A stretch of 64,000 nucleotides of DNA, from the NCBI RefSeq assembly GCF_007474535.1, contig NZ_VKNW01000001.1:310001-374000 (forward strand). The letters are read 5' to 3'. The translations under genes and the position numbers were made by a program. Below the pieces are notes generated by a model, which was given only the letters and a program-made list of their open reading frames with translations, was not told the origin of the DNA and did not search any database. Below are positions 1 to 9,850 of the stretch, piece by piece. Numbering within the stretch: position 1 is the first letter of the stretch; each line of letters begins with the position of its first letter. The DNA comes from Chryseobacterium echinoideorum. Lineage in GTDB: Bacteria; Bacteroidota; Bacteroidia; Flavobacteriales; Weeksellaceae.

Positions 1-1
1 G

Positions 2-619
2 TTACTGGTTGCTCCGGTTCTCAAAAAAGGCGAACGTGTAAAAAGAGTTTACCTGCCCGATGGCGAGTGGATCGACTTTAATGATAAAAAAACAGAATAT
101 CTCGGTGGCCAGACTGTGGCTTACAAAGCTCCACTTAATACAATCCCGATTTTTGTAAAAAAAGCATCCATTATCCCAATGATGCCTGTGATGCAGTACA
201 TCCACGAGAAAAAAGATTATCCTGTTTTCTTTCATATTTTCCCGAATTATGAAGATGAAAAAACAAGTTTCAGCCTTTATGAAGATGATGGCGAAAACCA
301 GGATTACCTGAAAGATATTTTCTCGAGAACCAACATTGTCTGCACCACAAAAGCCGCAGGTTACGATATCGAAATCTCGCCGGAGGACAAAGGTTTCCAC
401 CAGTCGGACAAAAGGAATTTTGTTTTGAGCATTTTAACAGAGCAAAAACCCAAAAGCGTTTTGGTCAACGGAAAAGAAATCTCTTTCTTCGCAGTTGATG
501 CGCTGGATATCGAAAAAGATACCACCAAAACCCAATGGAGCTGGGACGAAAAAGGAAGCAAGCTCCTCATCAAAATACCTGATAACAGAACTAAAATAAA
601 TATTAACGTTAATAATTAG
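2..619 (+). CDS. GH31 alpha-glucosidase/dextranase-type enzyme, C-terminal part
   Basis: The frame is open from the window edge to a TAG at 617-619, so only about 205 C-terminal residues are present. The visible part starts LLVAPVLKKGERVKRVYLP and continues through a YLPDGEWIDF-like segment. This is the usual end of the GH31 catalytic barrel followed by its beta-sandwich, and the rest fits the DUF5110-type C-terminal domain. The catalytic aspartates lie upstream, outside the window. GH31 enzymes are retaining alpha-glycosidases acting on alpha-glucosides, alpha-xylosides or dextran. The GH97 gene begins 3 bases after the stop, so the two are probably co-transcribed. With GH97 and GH65 next to it, a role in dextran or branched alpha-glucan breakdown is likely, but substrate cannot be read from this fragment. 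Confidence 0.85.
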   Translation, partial: LLVAPVLKKGERVKRVYLPDGEWIDFNDKKTEYLGGQTVAYKAPLNTIPIFVKKASIIPMMPVMQYIHEKKDYPVFFHIFPNYEDEKTSFSLYEDDGENQDYLKDIFSRTNIVCTTKAAGYDIEISPEDKGFHQSDKRNFVLSILTEQKPKSVLVNGKEISFFAVDALDIEKDTTKTQWSWDEKGSKLLIKIPDNRTKININVNN

Positions 620-622
620 TAA

Positions 623-2779
<2,157 letters not shown>

Positions 2780-2837
2780 TAAAGTCTTATAAAGAATTTA
2801 GTAATGGTTTAAAACCTTAATCAATTGATTATTACTT

Positions 2838-2905
2838 CGGCTCCGCTTAGGTTGACATTTTGATATTTTTTATGATAGATGGTCAGGTTAAACGGAGCCG
2901 TTTTT
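2838..2905 (+). terminator. Rho-independent terminator after GH97
   Basis: CGGCTCCG at 2838-2845 pairs perfectly with CGGAGCCG at 2893-2900, followed by five T. The loop is long (about 47 nt) and holds weaker inner complementarity. It lies between the GH97 stop and the GH65 start, so GH65 may be transcribed separately or by partial read-through. Confidence 0.6.
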
Positions 2906-2960
2906 AATATAAAATTAAAGCAAACAAAAGCTCAATATTATAATTAATAAAAACTGAGAT

Positions 2961-4982
2961 ATGAATAAAAGATTCGGGATTACACTTTTTTTGGTTTTAT
3001 TTTTAACGGTCAATAGCTTTGCGCAAAGCCAAAAATCGCTGTGGACTATAGAAGCCAAAAATCCGGATAATTACGTCGGTGCGCCTATTGCCAGCGGGAA
3101 AATAGGGATTGTTCCCTGGAAAGAGCCTTTCTCTGTGCAACACGTGATGCTGAATCACGTTTTCGATATTGGTGATGCCGGTGTTAATCAGGCATTGCAG
3201 GGCATCAACCCATTTCATCTTGAACTGTTTCTTGATAAGCAAAAAGTAGAGATGAGCTCCATCAAACAATGGAAGCATTCTTTGGATTTAAAAAAAGCGA
3301 CGCATACCACATCATTCATCATTCCCGGAAAAGCTGAAGTCCGCTATACGATTACGGCTTTACGCAATCTGCCTTATTCCGGATTAATCGAGGTTGAGAT
3401 TAAGGCACTGGATCAGATTCAGATGCAATGCTTTAATCAGATGGATATTCCCAATTCATACATCGATGTTAATAAAAGATTGATCGAAGCCAATGTAGGA
3501 CTGGATGGCGGAAAAGAAATGATCCTGCAAGCCGAAGCCCAATCTGCCCAGAAAGCCCATAAAGTGGTAGCATCGTCAGAATTTTTGTTCGATCATAAAA
3601 AACTGACATTCAGAAATGAAGATCAGGTTAAAAATAGCATCGAGGGAAATTTGAAAAAAGGTGAAACCGTCAAGTTTTCATTGGTAGGTTCTATTTGCAC
3701 TTCCCGAGATTTTAACGACCCAAAAAGTGAGTCCGAGAGAGAAGTAATCTATGTTTCTTACTTGGGGACAGACCGTATTCTGAAAGAGCATTACGCCCTT
3801 TGGGAAGAACTTTGGAAAGGCGATATTGAGATTGAAGGCGATGATGAAGCCCAACTGGTGGCAAGATCGGCTTTGTTTAATCTGTATTCCAACGCGTTGG
3901 AAAATTCGAGGTTGAGCATTTCTCCGATGGGATTATCCGGGACGTTTTATAGCGGTCATATTTTTTGGGATTCGGAAATCTGGATGTATCCGCCGATGTT
4001 GTTTATGAATCAGGGCATTGCCAAATCGATGGTTGATTACCGCACAGACCGCCTAAAAGCAGGCGAAAACAGAGCGATGTCTTACGGCTACAAAGGTGCG
4101 ATGTATCCTTGGGAATCGGATGATAAAGGTGAAGAAGCAACACCAATTAATGCGCTCACAGGTCAGTTTGAACATCATATTACGGCAGATATTGGCATAG
4201 CTTTCTGGAATTATTACCTGATGACCCAGGACAAAGACTGGCTAACCAAAGAAGCTTATCCTGTTATGCAGAAAATTGCAGAATTCTGGACTTCCAGAGC
4301 CAGCAGAAACGAGGACGGAAGCTATTCTATCAAATACGTGATTGGTGCTGATGAATATGCCGAAGGTGTGGACGATAATGCCTATACCAATGCTGCTGCT
4401 AAAAAAGCCCTGGAATATGCTGCCAATGCCGCTGTAATTGTTGGGAAAACCGCTCCTAAAATCTGGAAAGACATCAGTGATCATCTGGTGATTACCAAAA
4501 TGAGCAATGGTGTAACGCAGGAGTACAAAGGCTATAAAGGCGAGATGATTAAGCAGGCAGATGTCAATCTTTTGGCGTACCCTTTGGGAATTATTACCGA
4601 TGCCAATCAAATCAAAAAAGACCTCGAATATTATTCTGCAAAAGTGGATAAGGACCACGGTCCGGCAATGACATTTTCGGCTTTTTCCGTACAATATGCA
4701 AGATTAGGCGATGCGGATAAAGCGTATGCGATGTTCAAAAAAGCGTATCAGCCCAACCAAAGACCGCCGTTTGGCGTTTTGGCAGAAACACCATCCAGCT
4801 CCAATCCGTATTTTATGACGGGAGCAGGTGGTATTTTGCAAGCCTTCATCAACGGTTTCGGAGGACTTGATATTACAGAAATAGGAATTATACAACACAA
4901 AACTGTTCTTCCTAAACACTGGAGAAAGCTGACTATAAAAGGTGTGGGCCCAGAAAGGAAAGATTTTACTGTTTCGCAATAA
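2961..4982 (+). CDS. GH65 glycoside hydrolase (kojibiose/alpha-glucobiose hydrolase type)
   Basis: 673 residues with a signal peptide (MNKRFGITLFLVLFLTVNSFAQ). The family signature SGHIFWDSEIWMYPP and the catalytic motif GADEYAEGVDDNAYTN are present. E465 in that motif is the expected general acid. GH65 contains phosphorylases and hydrolases; an exported member in a GH31-GH97 locus favours a hydrolase, as reported for the F. johnsoniae kojibiose hydrolase. Likely role: cleave alpha-1,2 or other alpha-linked glucobioses made from branched dextran. The phosphate-binding loop and hydrolase base were not assigned by alignment, so exact specificity is inference. The length is a little shorter than typical GH65 phosphorylases. 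The stretch 4983-5107 downstream holds no gene and ends at an IS boundary. Confidence 0.88.
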   Translation: MNKRFGITLFLVLFLTVNSFAQSQKSLWTIEAKNPDNYVGAPIASGKIGIVPWKEPFSVQHVMLNHVFDIGDAGVNQALQGINPFHLELFLDKQKVEMSSIKQWKHSLDLKKATHTTSFIIPGKAEVRYTITALRNLPYSGLIEVEIKALDQIQMQCFNQMDIPNSYIDVNKRLIEANVGLDGGKEMILQAEAQSAQKAHKVVASSEFLFDHKKLTFRNEDQVKNSIEGNLKKGETVKFSLVGSICTSRDFNDPKSESEREVIYVSYLGTDRILKEHYALWEELWKGDIEIEGDDEAQLVARSALFNLYSNALENSRLSISPMGLSGTFYSGHIFWDSEIWMYPPMLFMNQGIAKSMVDYRTDRLKAGENRAMSYGYKGAMYPWESDDKGEEATPINALTGQFEHHITADIGIAFWNYYLMTQDKDWLTKEAYPVMQKIAEFWTSRASRNEDGSYSIKYVIGADEYAEGVDDNAYTNAAAKKALEYAANAAVIVGKTAPKIWKDISDHLVITKMSNGVTQEYKGYKGEMIKQADVNLLAYPLGIITDANQIKKDLEYYSAKVDKDHGPAMTFSAFSVQYARLGDADKAYAMFKKAYQPNQRPPFGVLAETPSSSNPYFMTGAGGILQAFINGFGGLDITEIGIIQHKTVLPKHWRKLTIKGVGPERKDFTVSQ

Positions 4983-5107
4983 TTTAATTAAAGATAATAA
5001 CTTTAATGTATGGGCATCAAACCAAAAAGTACATTAATAATGAAAAGCGAACAAAAAGTCTTAAATAAAAGATTCTAAAGCAATTTCAAACATATTAATG
5101 TTATTAA

Positions 5108-5907
5108 ACCTGTTGTGCATTTAGGAATTAAACAATAAAAGATTGTTCATTTGGTTCAAAAATCGTATATTTATTTGACTACCAATCATTTAAATACATG
5201 AACAATCTTATTCAAAACTACAAAATTATTTTAGAAGAATTGATAAATACTTGCAGTCATATTAAGACTAAACCTCAGATCAGAGTTCCAAAACTTTCTG
5301 ATTTACAACTTGTAGCTTTAAATATTACAGCAGAATATATGTCGATAAACTCTGAATTACAACTGTTTAGATACATTTCAAAAACAGAATTAGAACAAAA
5401 AATAGAAAGAAGCGTTTATAACAGAAGAAAGCGAAAATTGTTTTTCTACTTAGAAGAAATACGCAGAGTTTTGAGTGCAAAGTTTTCTGATTTTACAGAT
5501 GTTTTCGTTGTTGATTCAACACCATTGGAGATATGTAAAATAAGTAGGGCAAATCGCAGTGGAATTTGTTCCACAGAAAATATTCGTCCGGAATTTGGAT
5601 ATTGTGCTGCACAAAAAACACGATATTTCGGCTATAAATTACATGCTGTCTGCGACAAAAACGGTGTTTTTCATTCCTTCGATTTTTCTCCGGCAAACGT
5701 TCATGACATAAATTATCTGAAGGATATAAAAGAAAACTTCAAAAACTGTTTACTGATAGGCGACAGAGGATATATTAGCGAAAAATTAAGGGTTGATCTG
5801 TTCAATTACTCAAACATTAAACTTTCTGTTCCAATGAGAAAAAATCAACATGAATTTGTATCGTTTTCGAAAGTAAAATCTAAAATTAGAAAACGGATTG
5901 AAACAGC
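5108..5907 (+). mobile_element. IS982-family element, right end deleted
   Basis: The left inverted repeat (ACCTGTTGTGCATTTAG) begins at 5108 and matches the left end of the intact copy at 18764. The sequence then follows that copy closely, with scattered substitutions, until GAAACAGC at about 5907. There it switches to restriction-subunit sequence. The right terminal repeat and about the last 185 bp are missing, so this copy should not transpose by itself. Confidence 0.85.
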
Positions 5908-5944
5908 AAGAACTGGTTGGCAAAAGGCAGAAATACCAAAATAA
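5198..5944 (+). pseudogene. IS982-family transposase, 3'-truncated
   Basis: Residues 1 to about 236 match the 292-residue transposase of the copy at 18854-19732, including VDSTPLEICK and LIGDRGYISEKL with the first two DDE aspartates. The match ends at KRIETA, beside the expected catalytic Glu. The frame then reads 12 unrelated codons (RTGWQKAEIPK) to the stop at 5944, out of frame with the downstream restriction gene. The C-terminal part of the catalytic core is lost, so it is presumed inactive. Differences from the intact copy are mostly synonymous, so it was probably functional until recently. Confidence 0.85.
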
Positions 5945-8567
5945 CAAAACCGTTTATTCCCTCCTAATGCAGTATGCAGCAGGATTTGGAAAAAGTAATA
6001 TCATTGGCTGGACAGCACTCCAACTCAAAGACCTCCGCAAAGAGGGTGAATATGTCTATGATAAAGTGATGTTGGTAGTGGACAGGTTGCAGCTTCGAAA
6101 TCAGTTAGATTCCAAACTGCACAATATGAATATTCAGAAAGGAATGTTCATTGAAGCTACTGACAAGAAAAGTTTCATGACTGCCCTCAGCAGTGACAAA
6201 CGCATAGTGATTGTAAACCTACAAAAGTTCACTTCAGTTGATAAGATTCTGGATTCTTCTGTAGTGAAGAAGCTAACCAAAATGCGAATTGCTTTTTTGA
6301 TTGACGAAATCCACAGAAGTAATAGTGGTGTACAGCATGAAGAAATGATAAGCGTGTTTGACGAACTACAAAGCAGCTTCGATCAAAGTAAAGATTATCA
6401 ACAGAAACAAACAAAAAAGAATCTCATCGTAGGTTTCACCGCTACTCCTAGCGACCATACGCTAGCCCGTTTCGGAGAATTTAATAAATATGCGGAATCT
6501 GAGAAAATCTGGATTCCTTTCGATAGCTACACCATGCGGGAAGCTATCGAAGATGGATATATCCTTAATCCAATTAAAGGGATAGTACCTGTTTCGGCAA
6601 AAATGTATTTTGAGATTCCTGACAACGAACTGGAGGGTTTTGAAAGTGATTTGGGTTACGGCTTTGAAGAAATACCAGATGATACCGATACTGGCATAGA
6701 TGAATACGGAAAGAAATATGCCATCCGTAAAAAGAAAATTTATCTCAATACACAGCGTATTGAAGCCATATCAAAGTTTATTGTACAACGATTGGTGAGC
6801 TCTGTTTACCACAACATCAGAGGTTCAGCCAAGGCAATGTTGGCCGTTTCTTCTATTCCGGCGGCGATCAAGTACAAAGGTTTCATTGAAAAGCACTTTG
6901 CCGAAATTGTAAAGGAGAAGAAATACGAACGCTTTGAGGAAGCTCCTATCTACATTGTTTATTCAGATAGCCAGGAACACCGAAGCGCAAGCGGTCTTAA
7001 TGGAGGCTTGAGCGAAGAAAAAGTACTCCAAAACTTCGCCATTAAAAAGAATGGCTTAATAATCGTGGTTGATAAGCTGCAAACAGGGTTTGATGAACCG
7101 AAATTACACACTCTCTTTTTAGACAAAGAAATTAGAGGTATCAATGCTATTCAAACTATTTCAAGAGTCAACAGAACCACTAAGAATAAGAACGACTGTA
7201 AAATAATTGATTTCTCATACAAGAATGTCAATGTAAAGAATATTAAAACAGCCTTTGAGCATTTCAGTAATGTAGTTGTATCTGATTTTGACCCATTAGG
7301 TGATGAAGAAAAGTTGGAAGACTTGTACAAAGAATTGAATACACATTCAATATTTAAAACTCATTTTCCAAAGTTTAAAGATTACCACATTTCAAACCCT
7401 AATGTATCACTTATTGTCGCTCTGGAAGATGCATTGGACGAATACATCCGCAATCAAAAAGACGAATCCAAAAAGCTCAAAGAAAAAGTATTAGGATATT
7501 TCAAAATACTCAACCTCATCGAGTTTGTCATCCACATAGACCCAAGGTATAATGAGAAGTTATTGTTAGACTTTTGGCGTAAGTACAATATGCTCTATAA
7601 TCAAATAAACAAACAAGATGAGATTATTGATGATGTTGAAATCTATTTCGATAACCGCATCGGAATCATCGCACCCAAGGATCTGAAGGAAAATGATAAC
7701 AAGCCTAAGAATCCAAACCCGACCAATCCAGGCCAACCCAATAAATACAAGTACAACATTCTTAAAGTCATTGAGAAACGTAATCAGGAAGAAGAAGCTA
7801 TTGCAGAACTAATAACAGATTTTGAGAAGAAAATAACCTCCCTATTTGTATTCATCAAGCAGGATGAAATTGGTCAGCGTCTTATTGCAAAAATCAATGA
7901 TGATGGCTCTGCCTTTTCACAGGACGAAATCTACTTAGACTTCACAAAGATGTATCGTAAGTTCACTCTTAAGAATAAAGACTTAGGAGATTTCTTCATT
8001 CGTGAAACGAAAGATATCCTAACACAGCTCTGTGATGATTTCGAAAGAACCTTACAAGAAGGTCAGAAGCAAAAGCCAATAAAAGAACAAGTAGAAGGTC
8101 ACATCTATATTGATACAGTAAATATACAGCTGGCAGAATCTGTATTTGAGGCTTATGCTTCCTTTGCTGAGGCTTTGGGTTTCATCCTCACGGATGAAGG
8201 AACATTTGAAAAGGGCTCTTGGATAAAGAAGGGTATTAAAATGGTGCAGGATTTTTTCAAGAATGAAGAAGTAAAGGAAATCTACCAGAAAGGAAAACGT
8301 AGCTTAGAGCTCGCACATATTGAAAAAGTACAGTCCGAAATTGATGGTCTTAAAGTAGGTGCAGCTGCACAGTTATTGGCGAGCGTGAAGGATACTCCGA
8401 ATGTAGTTTTGAAATTAGGGTCTATTGTAATGATAAAAGCAGTTACAAATGGCCAGGAACAAATACTAATCTTCGATCTAACAGACGAACAACGTCAGAA
8501 CCTTGAAAAGAATGTTTTTCTTTTGAATCAACCTAATGAACTATTAAAATATTTAAATGAAGGATAA
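5908..8567 (+). pseudogene. Type I restriction enzyme R subunit (HsdR-like), 5'-truncated
   Basis: About 886 residues remain. They start just before the motor Walker A (QYAAGFGKSN), followed by DRLQLRNQLDS, IAFLIDEIHRSNSG (DEIH box), VGFTATPSD, VDKLQTGFDEP and TISRVNRT. These are the ordered SF2 motifs of HsdR-type translocases. Below them lies a long helical C-terminal region like that of type I R subunits. The N-terminal PD-(D/E)XK nuclease domain of some 250-300 residues is missing, replaced by the IS982 fragment. No ATG start exists near the junction; only a TTG at 5898 inside the IS could open the frame. No hsdM or hsdS lies in the window. I read it as a broken gene. An ATP-driven protein without nuclease activity is the less likely alternative. 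Confidence 0.8.
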
Positions 8568-8682
8568 AATGATACGAATGGATTGTTTTCAATTACTTGA
8601 CCTAATCTCTAATTTTTCAGCATTTGGTTCTCTATCTATAATTTTATTATTTTTCAGAGTAAAATTTTGATAATAGCCATGT

Positions 8683-8714
8683 ATTTTATTTCAAAAAATG
8701 TTTTGAAATAAAAT
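8683..8714. terminator. AT-rich palindrome between convergent genes
   Basis: A perfect 14-bp inverted repeat: ATTTTATTTCAAAA at 8683-8696, a 4-nt loop, and TTTTGAAATAAAAT at 8701-8714. It sits between the restriction gene (+) and the XRE gene (-) and ends three bases from the XRE stop. A bidirectional terminator is likely, though the stem is weak because it is nearly all A/T. Confidence 0.5.
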
Positions 8715-8716
8715 CC

Positions 8717-8992
8717 TTACTTTTCAATTTCTTTAATAAAATCATATTTTTTTTCTAAGATTGGCTTTTCTGGAAGAAAATCTTGAGGTGAACAACCTAA
8801 AGCTTTTGCAATTAAGTTTAAATGAATAATGTTATACTTAGCTCTTTTAGAAGGAGCTTCTATGTCAGCTACAAAAGTTGTACTCTTACCAATAGCCAAG
8901 GAAAGCTGTGTTTGGCTAATACTTTTACTTTTTCTAATCTCTTTAATTTTAGAGATAACATATTGTTCAATTTGATCTAAGGAATCATGCAT
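8717..8992 (-). CDS. XRE-family HTH regulator (small)
   Basis: About 91 residues from the ATG at 8992; the longer frame to 8998 needs a TTG. The Cro/C1-type helix-turn-helix spans most of the protein: IKEIRKSKSISQTQLSLAIG, then STTFVADIEAP, then LNLIAKALGCSPQDFLPEK. No second domain. It converges on the restriction gene remnant and may be a leftover controller of a lost restriction or toxin module, or a regulator of its own leader. Target unknown. Confidence 0.8.
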   Translation of the reverse strand: MHDSLDQIEQYVISKIKEIRKSKSISQTQLSLAIGKSTTFVADIEAPSKRAKYNIIHLNLIAKALGCSPQDFLPEKPILEKKYDFIKEIEK

Positions 8993-9062
8993 GAACAAAT
9001 TGACCTAAAAAGAGGTTAAAAAACTAAGGACTATAGTCCATGATTTGAGAATTATTACTATA

Positions 9063-9094
9063 TTTGTAAAATAAGTTACGTATTAGTAACTTTG
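9063..9094 (+). promoter_or_regulatory. Bacteroidota-type promoter for the RNA candidate
   Basis: TTTG at 9063-9066, then 20 bases, then TAACTTTG at 9087-9094. This matches the -33 TTG / -7 TAnnTTTG promoter of Bacteroidota. The expected start of transcription is near 9100. A second -7-like box, TATATTTG, lies at 9059-9066. No coding frame follows before the terminator at 9264-9270. Confidence 0.6.
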
Positions 9095-9099
9095 CGATA

Positions 9100-9270
9100 C
9101 TTCATAATATAATAGAAGCTATTGCTTTGAATCTTGATTTGAAAACTGGCACTTTTAAGGAACAAGAGGATAAGTATAAGCTCACGACCTAGGCGTGGGC
9201 TCTCTTGTCTGTTCCACGGTATGCCAGTACCACAAATCGGATAATGTAGAGTTCCATGCCGTCTTTTTTT
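9100..9270 (+). ncRNA. Structured RNA candidate, about 170 nt (6S-like or attenuator)
   Basis: A promoter upstream and a terminator downstream bound a region without an ORF. It folds by eye into a long interrupted hairpin: GATTTG/CAAATC, ACTGGCA (9145-9151)/TGCCAGT (9222-9228), GGAACAAGAG/CTCTTGT..TTCC, and an apical AGCTCACG/CGTGGGCT. Internal loops separate the arms. The 3' end has ACGGTATG (9215-9222) pairing with CATGCCGT (9255-9262), then a run of T at 9264-9270. The terminator arm overlaps the TGCCAGT arm, so the two folds partly compete. Size, promoter and bulged rod suggest a 6S-type RNA (a 6S-Flavo family is known in Flavobacteria). A leader attenuator is the alternative. Family assignment is inference. 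Confidence 0.4.
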
Positions 9271-9767
9271 CGCTGTCCGTTAAATTCTACATTTTATTCT
9301 AAGCTCGCTTTAAGATATAGTATCATGACACTATACAGTAGGAAGGTACAGCCTATTGCGGCTTTATTGGTTTACTTTTTAAGCTGATAAAACATTTCGG
9401 GACATATTTTTTCATTCATATTAACAGATGCTTTCTGGTGCCTTGAGGTCATCTGAAGAAATATCCTTTTGCTTTTTTTTGCTGAAGGGCACTTGGGAAG
9501 TGTTTTCTCTTGTAGTAAGATAGTTGAATTTTTTTTGGTTAAGATTTAATTGAAAATAGAATTATAGCTCGTAAAAAGGCTTTTACAAAGTCCTAGAATG
9601 ATGAAGAATTGGAAAGAGATTAATAGTAGAATAGAAAAGAAATAAGTAAGAAAATAAATAAAGAAAAGCACTTGTTAATTTTAAGGTCTAAAGTCTTAGA
9701 TTTAGAATGTAATGTTTTAAATGATGGATTTAATTGTTGAAATTATATAATTGAGATTTTAAAAACA
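9271..9767. other. Long untranslated region upstream of susC
   Basis: No ORF of note and no recognised RNA family. A/T-rich with several T runs (9472-9480, 9530-9537) and a purine-rich stretch at about 9600-9665. This may include the promoter of the SusC gene, but I could not pick a convincing -33/-7 pair. Confidence 0.4.
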
Positions 9768-9814
9768 GCTCTTCCAGCATTGTGGAGTGGAATTTACAAT
9801 ATGCTGGGAAGAGC
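9768..9814 (+). promoter_or_regulatory. Leader hairpin upstream of susC
   Basis: GCTCTTCCAGCATTGT (9768-9783) can pair with ACAATATGCTGGGAAGAGC (9796-9814), with small bulges and a 12-nt loop. The stem ends 36 bases before the SusC ATG and has no T run after it, so it is not a normal terminator. Likely a 5'-UTR structure affecting translation or RNA stability. This is visual folding only. Confidence 0.45.
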
Positions 9815-9850
9815 CTTATCAAGGAGTTTACTTAAAAACATTACAAAACT

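Noticed and set aside
5898..8567. Functional type I restriction system
   Set aside because: The nuclease domain is missing and no hsdM or hsdS gene is present in the window.
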